Source: Streptacidiphilus anmyonensis
GTDB taxonomy: Bacteria > Actinomycetota > Actinomycetes > Streptomycetales > Streptomycetaceae
Direction: 5' to 3'
Length of the DNA stretch: 64,000 nt
Assembly: GCF_000787855.1 (NCBI RefSeq)
Contig: NZ_BBPQ01000002.1
Coordinates: forward strand, 316,679 to 380,678
This document shows, piece after piece, positions 37,627 to 45,376 of the stretch; within the stretch, counting starts at the first letter, position 1, and the number at the start of each line of letters is the position of its first letter. A model generated the notes under the pieces. The model was not told the origin of the DNA. It was given only the letters and a program-made list of their open reading frames with translations, and did no database searches. The position numbers and the translations under genes are program-made.

Positions 37627-38181
37627 TCATCGTCCGGCTGCGGCGACCAGTTCGTCGACGGTGGCGATCTCGGCGAAGCGGTCCCGCAGCACCGCCTCGG
37701 TGCGCTCGATGATGGCGGCGGCGCTCAGCGAGCCGATCGGGTGCGTGGTGGTGGCGTCGGTGACGAAGACGCAGCGGTAGCCGAAGTCACTGCCCACCCG
37801 CGTGGTGGTCTCCACGCACTGCTCGGTGCGGATCCCGCAGAGGACCAGCTCGGTGACCCCCCGCTCGGTCAGCTGCTGCTGCAGGTTGGTGGTCGTGAAC
37901 GCGTTGTGGCTGGTCTTGTGGACCGTGATCTCGCCGGGGAGCGGGCTCTCCAGCTCCTCCAGCAGGCGGACGTAGCCCTGGGCGGGATCGAAGACCGTGT
38001 CGGTGCCGGGCTCCGAGTGGAGCACCCAGACGACGGTGTCGCCCTGTTCCCGGGCCAGCCGGACTAGCCGGTTGACCGGCTCGGCGATCTTGGGGTTGTC
38101 GATCCCCGCCCACCCGCCGGGCCCCTCGGCACGGGCGCGGAACGATTCCTGGACATCGATGACGATCAGTGCGCGACTCAT
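37627..38181 (-). CDS. Isochorismatase-family cysteine hydrolase
   Basis: This 184-residue protein has the Asp-Lys-Cys triad of the family: Asp in ALIVIDVQESF, Lys in ITVHKTSHNAF and Cys in GIRTEQCVETTTR. Members hydrolyse amides such as nicotinamide, N-carbamoylsarcosine or ureidoacrylate, or the vinyl ether of isochorismate. The substrate is not assignable. ATG 38181 begins MSRALIVIDVQ. The next gene on the strand is a GlxA-type regulator that may respond to the same metabolite. It is divergent from dapD. Confidence 0.87.
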   Translation of the reverse strand: MSRALIVIDVQESFRARAEGPGGWAGIDNPKIAEPVNRLVRLAREQGDTVVWVLHSEPGTDTVFDPAQGYVRLLEELESPLPGEITVHKTSHNAFTTTNLQQQLTERGVTELVLCGIRTEQCVETTTRVGSDFGYRCVFVTDATTTHPIGSLSAAAIIERTEAVLRDRFAEIATVDELVAAAGR

Positions 38182-38332
38182 GAGACCTAGTCTGGCCTCG
38201 TACGATGTCTCCGGATAAGGCCGCATCGGGTCTGCCTCCGGAACGATCCGGTCACCACCGGACGAGGCTGCCGCGCAGCGGACACGCGGTCCGTCCAGCG
38301 GGACGGGTTCGGCATCCGCCCACCCGATTGGT

Positions 38333-38338
38333 TAGCGT
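38333..38338 (+). promoter_or_regulatory. -10 element of a probable leaderless dapD promoter
   Basis: TAGCGT fits TANNNT and lies 6 nt before the GTG at 38345. No Shine-Dalgarno is present in the intervening TCAGGC. Confidence 0.45.
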
Positions 38339-38344
38339 TCAGGC

Positions 38345-39355
38345 GTGACTACTGAGACCTCCACCACCACCGCTCCCACGGGCGGCGCCGTCGGCGTCGG
38401 CCTGGCCACCGTCGCCGCCGACGGCACCGTCCTCGACACCTGGTTCCCCGCGCCGAAGCTGGTCGCGGCGGGGTCGGAGGAGTCCGGCCCGGCCGGGTCC
38501 GTCCGCCTGACCGCCGAGCAGGCCGAGGCGGAGCTGGGCGCCGGCGCGACAGCCGCCCTCCGGGTGGACCCGCGCCGCGGGGTCGAGGTGATCGCGGTCC
38601 GCACGGTGATCGGCTCGCTCGACGACAAGCCGCTGGACACCCACGACGTGTACCTGCGCCTCCACCTGCTGAGCCACCGCCTGGTGCGGCCGCACGGCCA
38701 GAACCTCGACGGGATCTTCGGCCTGCTGGCCAACGTCGCCTGGACCAGCATCGGGCCCGTCCCCGTCGCCCAGGTCGAGGCCGCGCGCCTCGCGGTGCGC
38801 GCGGAGGGCGGCCAGCTGGCCGTCTACGGGATCGACAAGTTCCCGCGCATGACCGACTACGTCGCCCCCACGGGCGTCCGGATCGCCCACGCCGACCGGG
38901 TCCGCCTCGGCGCGCACCTGGCCGAGGGCACCACCGTGATGCACGAGGGCTTCGTCAACTTCAACGCCGGGACCCTCGGCACCTCGATGGTCGAGGGCCG
39001 CATCTCGGCCGGTGTGGTCGTCGGCGACCACAGCGACATCGGCGGCGGCGCGTCGATCATGGGCACGCTGTCCGGCGGCGGCAAGCAGGTGGTCTCGGTG
39101 GGCCAGCGCTGCCTGCTCGGCGCGAACGCCGGTATCGGCATCTCCCTCGGCGACGACTGCGTGGTCGAGGCCGGCCTCTACGTGACCGCGGGCACCCGGG
39201 TCACCACCCCCGACGGCAGCGTGGCCAAGGCCGTCGAGCTGTCCGGTCAGTCGAACCTCCTGTTCCGCCGCAACTCGCAGTCGGGCGCGGTCGAGGTCAT
39301 CGCGCGCAGCGGCAGCTGGGGCGGCCTGAACGCCGACCTGCACGCGCACAACTGA
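38345..39355 (+). CDS. dapD: 2,3,4,5-tetrahydropyridine-2,6-dicarboxylate N-succinyltransferase
   Basis: DapD succinylates tetrahydrodipicolinate in the succinylase route to meso-/LL-diaminopimelate and lysine. The 336 residues include the N-terminal domain, then a left-handed beta-helix of hexapeptide repeats ([50 protein letters not shown]). The actinobacterial landmarks [23 protein letters not shown] and [22 protein letters not shown] are present. The GTG at 38345 appears leaderless. Two terminator-like hairpins follow the stop. Confidence 0.93.
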   Translation: MTTETSTTTAPTGGAVGVGLATVAADGTVLDTWFPAPKLVAAGSEESGPAGSVRLTAEQAEAELGAGATAALRVDPRRGVEVIAVRTVIGSLDDKPLDTHDVYLRLHLLSHRLVRPHGQNLDGIFGLLANVAWTSIGPVPVAQVEAARLAVRAEGGQLAVYGIDKFPRMTDYVAPTGVRIAHADRVRLGAHLAEGTTVMHEGFVNFNAGTLGTSMVEGRISAGVVVGDHSDIGGGASIMGTLSGGGKQVVSVGQRCLLGANAGIGISLGDDCVVEAGLYVTAGTRVTTPDGSVAKAVELSGQSNLLFRRNSQSGAVEVIARSGSWGGLNADLHAHN

Positions 39356-39396
39356 GGCGGCCTCCGGCTGCGGACGCTCAGTGGTGGGGCCCGTCG

Positions 39397-39424
39397 GGGG
39401 CGCGGGGCAGTGCCCCCGCGCCCC
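39397..39424 (+). terminator. Terminator hairpin after dapD (stem-loop repeat family)
   Basis: GGGGCGCGGGG (39397-39407) pairs with CCCCGCGCCCC (39414-39424) around CAGTGC. The arm words are those of the intergenic stem-loop repeat family. It begins 41 nt after the dapD stop. Confidence 0.8.
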
Positions 39425-39435
39425 TGACGGGGCTC

Positions 39436-39475
39436 TAGCAGGCGGGGACGCCCCCCTTCAAACGGCGTCCCGCTA
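39436..39475. terminator. Second hairpin after dapD
   Basis: TAGCAGGCGGGGACGCC pairs imperfectly with GGCGTCCCGCTA around a CCCCTTCAAAC loop. With the preceding stem it gives tandem hairpins in the dapD 3' region. Confidence 0.6.
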
Positions 39476-39613
39476 GGGGGTGAACTGCCGCTGGCCGGTG
39501 CGCTCTTGGGTGTGACGGGGAGTGACCGGCCGGTTGGTCGGATCGTTGGCCGCACGGGACCGGCACTACTGGACGCCGGGTTCCGTCCCCGCTCCGAGGA
39601 GGTCAGCCCCGCC

Positions 39614-39790
39614 ATGTCCGAACCACCGAGCCCCAGCCCGCAGAATCTGCTGGCGCAGATGGAGCAGATGCTGGCCGCGCTCAGCGCCGACCTGGTCCAG
39701 CTCGACGCCGAACTGCAGCCGTCGACGGCCCACGCCGACCAGGAGGACCGGGAGGGCGGCTCCTTCACCCCGGAGGCGGATCGAGCCTGA
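39614..39790 (+). CDS. Small hypothetical protein
   Basis: This 58-residue acidic protein begins SEPPSPSPQNLLAQMEQM and has a heptad-like helix (MLAALSADLVQLDAEL) before a polar tail. Nearly 90% of its third codon positions are G or C, and GAGGAGG lies 11 nt before the ATG, which support coding. I do not recognise a family. Its 3' end overlaps the convergent gene at 39765-40370 by 26 bp. Confidence 0.5.
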   Translation: MSEPPSPSPQNLLAQMEQMLAALSADLVQLDAELQPSTAHADQEDREGGSFTPEADRA

Positions 39791-40370
39791 CGCCGACGCG
39801 CGCCAGCCTCTCCTCGCCCGGCCCTTCTCCCGCCTCGGCCGCCTCGGCCGTCTCGGTCAGCTCGCCCGCCTCGGCCATCTGGGCCGCCGCCGGGTCCGGC
39901 GGCTCCTCGCCGAGCGCGCGCATCAGCTCGGTGGCCAGTTCGCGGGCCTCGAAGGCGGCGTCGACGCCGTCGACGCAGGACCAGTAGAGGCTCTGCTCGT
40001 CCGCCCCGAGCGCGACCACCAGCAGCGACTGGCAGACCTCCCGCAGCAGCACACGCAGCTCCCGCACCGTCGCCACCGGATCCGCCAGCTCGCTGAGCCT
40101 GGCGGCCCGGTCGCCCGTCACCGGCTCGTCCGGTGGCCGGCCGATGCACTCGGCCGCGTGGGCGCCCGCCTCGGCCAGGGCCCGTGCGATCTCCACGGGC
40201 CCGCAGCCCGGGCCGCCCTCGAGCGCCCGGCCCGTCAGCGCGAGCGCCGCCATCTGCGCCACGGCCTCGGTGACACGGCACGCCTGCCATGCCTCCACCG
40301 TCACGTCCGTCGCGGAGCGCGCCTCCACCAGCGCGTGCCGGGTCGTCTTGATCAGTCGCAGTGCGTCCAT
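39765..40370 (-). CDS. Hypothetical protein (DUF6099-like)
   Basis: This 201-residue soluble, helix-rich protein begins MDALRLIKTTRHALVEARSAT. A central region reads VATVRELRVLLREVCQSLLVVALGADEQSLYWSCVDGVDAAFEA, and the tail is Ala/Glu-rich. The N-terminus resembles the Streptomyces DUF6099 family from memory; function is unknown. No membrane segment or catalytic motif is visible. ATG 40370 is the only start with a family-like N-terminus. Confidence 0.72.
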   Translation of the reverse strand: MDALRLIKTTRHALVEARSATDVTVEAWQACRVTEAVAQMAALALTGRALEGGPGCGPVEIARALAEAGAHAAECIGRPPDEPVTGDRAARLSELADPVATVRELRVLLREVCQSLLVVALGADEQSLYWSCVDGVDAAFEARELATELMRALGEEPPDPAAAQMAEAGELTETAEAAEAGEGPGEERLARVGVRLDPPPG

Positions 40371-40541
40371 GACGCCACCCCACCCTCGGGTCCGGGGCGA
40401 CGGACTCGGCGTCCGCGCCCGCCTTCTGGTGGACCCAGACTCCGCCCGAACGCCGACGCCCGTCCCGGACCGTCCGCGATCTGTGGACAACCCGGGGGGT
40501 GTGGAAAACGACGCCACCCGCGAGGGTGAGCGACGGTGGGA

Positions 40542-40961
40542 TCAGTCCAGCGGCTGCGGCTCCGCCGCCGGGAAGCGCAGCTCGTTGCGCTCGATCTTCG
40601 CGGCCAGGGCGGCCAACGGATCGACGCCGAGCACGCCGCAGAACTGGAGCAGGTAGGCGAGGACGTCCGCGACCTCGTCCTCGACCTGGTGCGCGCGCTT
40701 CGGGTGGCTCATCACCTCGGCGGCCTGCTCCGGGGTCAACCACTGGAAGATCTCCAGGAGTTCGGCCGCCTCCACGCTCAGTGCCGCGGCCAGGTTCTTC
40801 GGCGTGTGGTACGGCTGCCACTTCCGCGCCGCGGCGAAGGCCCGCAGCCGGTCCATGAGCACCTCGACGGTCAGACCCCGCTCGTCCCGCCCGTCCTGCT
40901 CGCCCTCGGCCGGTCCCTGCGCGCCCTGCGGCTGCTCGCCCTGCGGCGTGGATGCGTCCAT
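40542..40961 (-). CDS. MazG-like nucleotide pyrophosphohydrolase
   Basis: This 139-residue protein has an all-alpha NTP-pyrophosphohydrolase fold. The metal-binding acids are in LSVEAAELLEIFQWL and VEDEVADVLAYLL. The family hydrolyses (d)NTPs such as dCTP to monophosphates, cleaning the nucleotide pool. The N-terminus is a Gln/Gly-rich extension of about 30 residues. GGGGAG lies 10 nt before ATG 40961; an ATG at 40970 is too close. It follows the ATPase gene by 5 nt and is probably co-translated with it. Confidence 0.85.
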   Translation of the reverse strand: MDASTPQGEQPQGAQGPAEGEQDGRDERGLTVEVLMDRLRAFAAARKWQPYHTPKNLAAALSVEAAELLEIFQWLTPEQAAEVMSHPKRAHQVEDEVADVLAYLLQFCGVLGVDPLAALAAKIERNELRFPAAEPQPLD

Positions 40962-40966
40962 GAGGA

Positions 40967-42115
40967 TCATTCTCCCCGAAACACGCTGTGCCCCGCCTCG
41001 TCGCGGCGGCACAGCACCGTGCGCACGCCCGGCACGGTCACCGCCGCCCCGGAGGTGGCCAGCAGGCGGACGTGGCCGCGCGCGGCGACCTCCGTCGCGA
41101 GCGAGAGCAGCGCGGCGGTGCGCTCCGGCGGCAGACCGAGGTCGAGACCGTCCGCGAGGATCTGCAACAGGCGCTCCGCGTCCGGGATCTCGGCGGCGGG
41201 ACTCATCTGGAGGACCCCCGGGCCGGTCAGCAGCGCCGTGGCGAACGCCAGTTGGCGCAGCGCGCCCGAAGGCAGCGCGTCCGCGGCGACGCGGCGTCCG
41301 CCCGGCTCGTCGAGTGCGGCGCAGACCCACGCGGCCCCGTCGGTCTCGCCGCGGCGCAGCGCGCCGAGGCCGTTGGCCGGGACGGCGCTCATCTCCCGGG
41401 CCGCCTGCACGAGTCGGCCGAAGCGGATCCGGCACTCGCCCTCGATCCGGGCGATCACCGCCGAGAGGTTCTCGGCGGAGCCGCGCAGGCGGGCGTCGTC
41501 GTCGGCCCGCACCCACGCCCGCATGCGCGCGGGCGCGGGGTCGAGCGCGAAGGTCTCGCGCAGCGCGGTGAGCACCTGCTCGGCGGCGCCGAGCACCAAC
41601 CGCTCCCCCGCCGTCGCTCCCGCGACGCGCAGCGGCAGTTGGGCGGTGACCAGCGCGGAGGCCGAGAGCGGCGCGCGGATGTCGCCCTGCCGCCCGTCGC
41701 TGTGCCAGGCCACGTCGATCCGCCCGCCGCTCCGGCCGACCGCGCCCGTGGTCACCAGCAGCCGCCCGCCGAGGGTGAGGCGCTCCGCGACGACGAGGGC
41801 GGTGTCGCCCTCGACCCGCACGGTGACGTCCAGACGCGCCTCGCCCTGCGGCCCGTCGACGGAGCAGCCCAGGCGGATCGCGTCCTCCCCGAACGGCACG
41901 CAGCCGGCCGCTCCGCCGCGTGCGGCGGCCAGCGCCGTGCCCGCCTCCTCGCCCTCCGCCAGGGCGGCGAGCACGACCAGCGCCTCCAGGGCGTTGGACT
42001 TCCCCGCTCCCGGCGAGCCGTGCAGCAGGGTCACCGCGTCGAGCGGGAGGACGGCGTCGCGGAAGGACTTGAAGGCGGTCGTTCGCAGCTCGGTCAGCAC
42101 GGGGCGGAGAGGCAC
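40967..42115 (-). CDS. AAA/ABC-type ATPase with degenerate Walker B
   Basis: This 382-residue protein has the N-terminus of SMC/RecF-like ATPases: LTELRTTAFKSFRDAVLPLDAVTLLHGSPGAGKSNALEAL, with Walker A GSPGAGKS. The expected signature region reads ALPSGALRQLAFATALL. Where relatives have a hydrophobic strand ending in D/E-E (Walker B), this protein has VLQMSPAAEIPDAERLLQIL, so the catalytic acid pair is missing, and the terminal His loop is also absent (LLATSGAAVTV). It may bind ATP without efficient hydrolysis. GTG 42115 has TAGGCT 7 nt upstream and looks leaderless. The MazG-like gene follows 5 nt later. Confidence 0.78.
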   Translation of the reverse strand: MPLRPVLTELRTTAFKSFRDAVLPLDAVTLLHGSPGAGKSNALEALVVLAALAEGEEAGTALAAARGGAAGCVPFGEDAIRLGCSVDGPQGEARLDVTVRVEGDTALVVAERLTLGGRLLVTTGAVGRSGGRIDVAWHSDGRQGDIRAPLSASALVTAQLPLRVAGATAGERLVLGAAEQVLTALRETFALDPAPARMRAWVRADDDARLRGSAENLSAVIARIEGECRIRFGRLVQAAREMSAVPANGLGALRRGETDGAAWVCAALDEPGGRRVAADALPSGALRQLAFATALLTGPGVLQMSPAAEIPDAERLLQILADGLDLGLPPERTAALLSLATEVAARGHVRLLATSGAAVTVPGVRTVLCRRDEAGHSVFRGE

Positions 42116-42122
42116 GGGGACG

Positions 42123-42128
42123 AGCCTA
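42123..42128 (-). promoter_or_regulatory. -10 element of a probable leaderless promoter for the ATPase-MazG operon
   Basis: TAGGCT on the minus strand lies 7 nt before GTG 42115, with CGTCCCC between and no ribosome site. Confidence 0.4.
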
Positions 42129-42176
42129 TGGCAGGGGTGACCTGCGGAAACGTCTCGGCAGCCGTTGATCCACCCC

Positions 42177-42227
42177 GCCGGGGGACGTGGAGGCACGCCG
42201 GGGGACGTTGGGGCACGCCGGGGGCGC
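42177..42227. repeat. 20-bp tandem repeat upstream of the ATPase gene
   Basis: GCCGGGGGACGTGGAGGCAC (42177-42196) is followed by GCCGGGGGACGTTGGGGCAC (42197-42216) and a partial third GCCGGGGGCGC. It lies in the 186-nt gap between the rRNA methyltransferase stop and the ATPase start. Confidence 0.7.
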
Positions 42228-42301
42228 GGGAAGCACCAGGAGTGCCCCGGCGCCGCGCCCTCCACACGAGGCCCCGCGGCTCCCGATCAGCTCCCGATCC
42301 C

Positions 42302-43132
42302 TCAGGCGGGAGCCGTGAAGCGGGAGAGGGTCACCGAGGCTGTCACCGTCACCGGGTCCGGCAGGGCCGCGATGCGGTGCGCGAGGGACTCGGCGTCCGT
42401 GTGCCAGGCGCTGGGGCCCATGCCGACGACGGTGGCGACCTCGGTGTGGGTGAGCTTCATCGGGAAGGTGTGCTCGCTCGTGCCGGACGGAGCGAGGTGC
42501 GGCTCCAGGGCCTTGGCGAGGCGTTCCTCCTTGCGGTCGTCGACGCCGAGCAGGCCCAGTTCCCGGACCAGTTCGGTCAGATGGCGCGGGGTCGGGGTGA
42601 CGACCAGCAGCAGGCCGCCCGGTCGCAGCACGCGCCGGATCTCCTCGCCGCGCCTTGGTGCGAAGACGTTCAGCACCACGTCCGCCACGCCGTCCCGCAG
42701 CGGCAGGGGCTGCCAGGCGTCGCAGACGACGGCGCCCGCGCGCGGGTGGGCCTTCGCGGCCCGGCGCAGGGCGAACTTGGAGATGTCCAGGGCCAGTCCG
42801 TGCGCCTCGGGCGCCGCGTCGAGCGCGTGCGCGAGGTAGGAGCCGGTGCCCGCCCCGAGGTCGACGACGCGTTCCGTCCCGACCGGGACGGCGGCGGCGA
42901 GCGCGGCGGCGATCGGCGCGTAGTGGCCGGCGCCGAGGAAGTCGACGCGGGCGGCGACCATGGCCGCGGTGTCGCCGGTGCCGGTGTGGGCGCCGCCGGG
43001 GAGCAGGTTGGCGTAGCCCTGCTTGGCCACGTCGAAGGAGTGGCGCGCGGGGCAGCGCAGGGAGTTCTGGTCGAGCGTCAACTCGGCGCGGCAGACGGGG
43101 CAGCGCAGCCAGGGGACGATGTCGTGGAGCAT
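42302..43132 (-). CDS. 23S rRNA (guanine-N1)-methyltransferase family protein (RlmA/TlrB-like)
   Basis: This 276-residue protein has the N-terminal zinc finger of the family (LRCPVCRAELTL...LRCPARHSFDVAKQGYANLL). The SAM-binding motif is VVDLGAGTGSYLAHAL, and the substrate loop is CDAWQPLPLRDGVADVVLNVFAPR. The family methylates G745 or G748 in hairpin 35 of 23S rRNA; the G748 enzymes confer tylosin-type macrolide resistance. Which base is modified here cannot be told by eye. Its ATG at 43132 lies 7 nt after a minisatellite whose units carry GAGGA, which may serve as its ribosome site. Confidence 0.88.
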   Translation of the reverse strand: MLHDIVPWLRCPVCRAELTLDQNSLRCPARHSFDVAKQGYANLLPGGAHTGTGDTAAMVAARVDFLGAGHYAPIAAALAAAVPVGTERVVDLGAGTGSYLAHALDAAPEAHGLALDISKFALRRAAKAHPRAGAVVCDAWQPLPLRDGVADVVLNVFAPRRGEEIRRVLRPGGLLLVVTPTPRHLTELVRELGLLGVDDRKEERLAKALEPHLAPSGTSEHTFPMKLTHTEVATVVGMGPSAWHTDAESLAHRIAALPDPVTVTASVTLSRFTAPA

Positions 43133-43139
43133 GGTGCGG

Positions 43140-43223
43140 TCAGTCCTCGCCGTTCAGTCCTCGCCGTTCAGTCCTCGCCGATCAAGTCTTCGCCGTTCAA
43201 GTCTTCGCCGTTCAGTCCTCGCC
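43140..43223. repeat. 14-15-bp tandem repeat between the Fic-like toxin gene and the rRNA methyltransferase gene
   Basis: There are six head-to-tail copies, of 12 (partial), 14, 14, 15, 15 and 14 bp. In the genes' direction the unit is GGCGAGGACTGAAC, with two variants GGCGAAGACTTGA(A/T)C. The first unit read contains the toxin gene's stop codon (TGA). Each GGCGAGGA could act as a ribosome-binding sequence, and the last lies just before the methyltransferase ATG. Confidence 0.9.
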
Positions 43224-43682
43224 GGAGCCTTCCTCGCCCGACTCCTCGTCGGGGTCCTCGGAGTCGTCCTCGGCGCGTTCGGCCCCCGCGCCCTCCGGGG
43301 TCTGGTCGACGACCCAGCCCGCCAACCGCTGCGCCGTGCCGCCGACACCCAGGCGCCCCTCCCGGACGGCCCGGGAGAGGGCGCGCATCTCGCGGGTCGT
43401 GGTGGCCACCGTGGCGCCGCCGGCGACCAGGTAGGCGAAGGCCACGGCCGTCGCGAACAGTTCGTTGTTGCGCTCCAGCGCGGGCACGCGGATGAGCTGG
43501 TGCATCAGCGCCGCGGCGCGGTCCTCGGGCTCGGGGTAGACGAGCACGTCGAAGATCTCAGCCTGATGCCGGGTCACCGCCGCGACCAGGGAGCCGTAGT
43601 CGGTGACCCGGGGGTCGCCCGGTGTGTACTGCTCGGCGACCATGAGCAGCCAGGACAGGTCGATCTCGACATTGACGTTCAA
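43212..43682 (-). CDS. Fic-like toxin component of a toxin-antitoxin pair
   Basis: This 156-residue protein starts NVNVEIDLSWLLMVAEQYTPGDPRVTDYG and contains VPALERNNELFATAVAFAYLVAGG. That segment sits where Doc/Fic proteins have HPFxDGNKR; catalytic His, Gly and Arg are not conserved. From memory, such Streptomyces proteins are annotated as the toxin of a Fic-family toxin-antitoxin system. The C-terminus is Asp/Glu-rich (EDDSEDPDEESGEEGSGED). TTG 43682 with GAGGGGG 9 nt upstream is the likely start, 13 nt after the antitoxin gene; an ATG at 43730 would overlap the antitoxin. Confidence 0.75.
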   Translation of the reverse strand: MNVNVEIDLSWLLMVAEQYTPGDPRVTDYGSLVAAVTRHQAEIFDVLVYPEPEDRAAALMHQLIRVPALERNNELFATAVAFAYLVAGGATVATTTREMRALSRAVREGRLGVGGTAQRLAGWVVDQTPEGAGAERAEDDSEDPDEESGEEGSGED

Positions 43683-43695
43683 CGACGGAGCCCCC

Positions 43696-43932
43696 TCAGC
43701 GACGCTGTGCCGTGACCTCTCGATCTCCACCGAACTCCGCGAGGAAGACCGCCTCGTACTCCTTCATGAACTGCGCCGCGGCATCCACGAAGGCCCGCCC
43801 TGTCTCGCCCATGTCCTGCTGGACCAGCTTCTCGATGTACTGGTTCATGCTGATCCCCTCCTGTTCCGCCCTGGTCCGCGCGATCTCCGCCGTGGTGGCA
43901 TCAACCCGGACATTCAACTGCTTTTTACTCAT
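43696..43932 (-). CDS. Ribbon-helix-helix antitoxin
   Basis: This 78-residue protein begins SKKQLNVRVDATTAEIARTRAEQEGISMNQYIEKLVQQD, a clear Arc/CopG ribbon-helix-helix. A C-terminal tail (about residues 45-78) follows that would neutralise the partner. It is the first gene of a two-gene operon with the Fic-like toxin 13 nt downstream. The ATG has no ribosome site; TAGCTT lies 6 nt upstream, so translation is probably leaderless. Two GCTAGC sites in the promoter suit autorepression by an RHH dimer. Confidence 0.87.
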   Translation of the reverse strand: MSKKQLNVRVDATTAEIARTRAEQEGISMNQYIEKLVQQDMGETGRAFVDAAAQFMKEYEAVFLAEFGGDREVTAQRR

Positions 43933-43938
43933 ACGTTG

Positions 43939-43960
43939 AAGCTAGCGCGATTCTGCTAGC
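43939..43960 (-). promoter_or_regulatory. Toxin-antitoxin promoter with paired GCTAGC sites
   Basis: GCTAGC occurs at 43941-43946 and 43955-43960, 14 bp apart. The -10 TAGCTT (43944-43939) overlaps the proximal site and ends 6 nt before the ATG. Binding by the antitoxin would block the promoter. Confidence 0.6.
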
Positions 43961-44008
43961 ACAGGAAGGGGTCAGTTTGAGACAACGGGATTCTGGCCAG
44001 TAGGGATC

Positions 44009-45376
44009 TCATTCCCCGCTGCGGGGCTCCAGAATCGCCACACACTCGAAGTGGTGCGTCATCGGGAACAGGTCGAAGGCGCGCAGCTTGACCGGCCGGT
44101 AGCCGGCGTCGGCGAAGAAGGCGAGATCGCGGCCGAGCGCCGCCGGGTCGCAGGCGACGTACGCGATGCGACGGGCGCCGAGACCGGCCAGATGCGCGAC
44201 CGTCTCCCGGCCCGCGCCGGAGCGCGGCGGGTCCAGGACGATCAGGTCGGTCTCCGCGATCCCCGTACGCGGCAGCAGCTTCTCGACCTGGCCGGCCTCG
44301 ATCCGCACCCGCTGCTCGCCGATCAGGTCGGCCAGGTTGTGACGGGCGTCGGCGACGGCCTGCTTGCTCGACTCGATGCCGAGCACCGCGCCGTCCTCGC
44401 CGAGCCGGTCCGCGAGCGCGCCCGCGAAGAGGCCCACGCCGCAGTACAGGTCGAGCGCGTTCTCGCCCTCGCGCGGCTGCAGGCCGTCCAGCACGGCGTC
44501 CACGAGCGTGTCGGCCGAGGCCGGGTGGATCTGCCAGAAGCCGCCGTTGCTGACCCGCCAGGTCCGGCCCGCGGCGCGCTCGCGCACGAAGGTGCGGCCG
44601 TGGACGCGGTGGTGGCCGCCCTGGTCGTCGATCCGCTGCACCGAGACGGGCTTGTCCAGCTCGACGATCGGCAGCCGGCCGCCCGGCGTCGGGACCAGGA
44701 TCACGGCCCGGTCGGAGGAGCCGGAGGCGGCGATCGCCTCGACGCTCGCGATCTGCGGCCACTCGCGCCGCTCGATCCCGAGCTCCTGCACGCCCGGCGC
44801 CGCGATCAGACACTGCTCGACCGGCACCACCTCGTGCGAGCGGTGGCGGCGCAGCCCGGCGCGACCGGTGGCCGGGTCGACCGCGTACTGCACCCGGGTG
44901 CGCCAGGCCGGCACCTGACCGGCCGGGAGCTTGTCGCCCGGGGCGGGCTCGACGCTGCCGTCCCAGCCCGCCTCCTCCGGCGTGAGCCCGGCGAGATTGC
45001 GCAGCTGCTCGGTCAGCACCGCGACCTTCAGCTTGCGCTGCCCGCCCGGCGTGACGTGCTGCCAGTCGCAGCCGCCGCACTGCCCCGGCCCCGCGTAGGG
45101 GCAGGGCGGCGCGACGCGCTCCTTGGCGGGCCGCAGCACCTCCACCGCGTCCGCGCGCAGGAAGCGCGAGGACGCGGTGCCGTCCGTCACCTCGGCGATC
45201 ACCAGTTCGCCCGGCAGCGTGTGCCGGACGAAGAGGACCCGGCCCTCGTGGCGGGCGACGCAGTGGCCGCCGTGGGCCACCGGGCCCACCTCGACCTCGT
45301 AGCGTTCGCCGACGAGCGACGGCGCGTCCGAAGGGGCGGTACGGCGGGTGGTGGCGGTGCTGCGGCGGGAGGTCAC
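44009..45376 (-). CDS. TRAM-domain class I SAM-dependent RNA methyltransferase (RlmD/TrmA family)
   Basis: This 455-residue protein has an N-terminal TRAM domain (ERYEVEVGPVAHGGHCVARHEGRVLFVRHTLPGE). Fe-S-type cysteines lie in PPCPYAGPGQCGGCDW. The methyltransferase core carries LYCGVGLFAGALADRLG, the catalytic cysteine in VACDPAALGRDL and DPPRSGAG. The family makes 5-methyluridine in 23S rRNA or tRNA. Its GTG overlaps the stop of the upstream KimA-like gene by 4 nt. The M. tuberculosis neighbourhood (Rv2689c-Rv2690c) is the same, from memory. Confidence 0.9.
   Translation of the reverse strand: MTSRRSTATTRRTAPSDAPSLVGERYEVEVGPVAHGGHCVARHEGRVLFVRHTLPGELVIAEVTDGTASSRFLRADAVEVLRPAKERVAPPCPYAGPGQCGGCDWQHVTPGGQRKLKVAVLTEQLRNLAGLTPEEAGWDGSVEPAPGDKLPAGQVPAWRTRVQYAVDPATGRAGLRRHRSHEVVPVEQCLIAAPGVQELGIERREWPQIASVEAIAASGSSDRAVILVPTPGGRLPIVELDKPVSVQRIDDQGGHHRVHGRTFVRERAAGRTWRVSNGGFWQIHPASADTLVDAVLDGLQPREGENALDLYCGVGLFAGALADRLGEDGAVLGIESSKQAVADARHNLADLIGEQRVRIEAGQVEKLLPRTGIAETDLIVLDPPRSGAGRETVAHLAGLGARRIAYVACDPAALGRDLAFFADAGYRPVKLRAFDLFPMTHHFECVAILEPRSGE

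Noticed and set aside
43140..43223. A CRISPR array
   Set aside because: The units are head-to-tail without unique spacers and are far too short.
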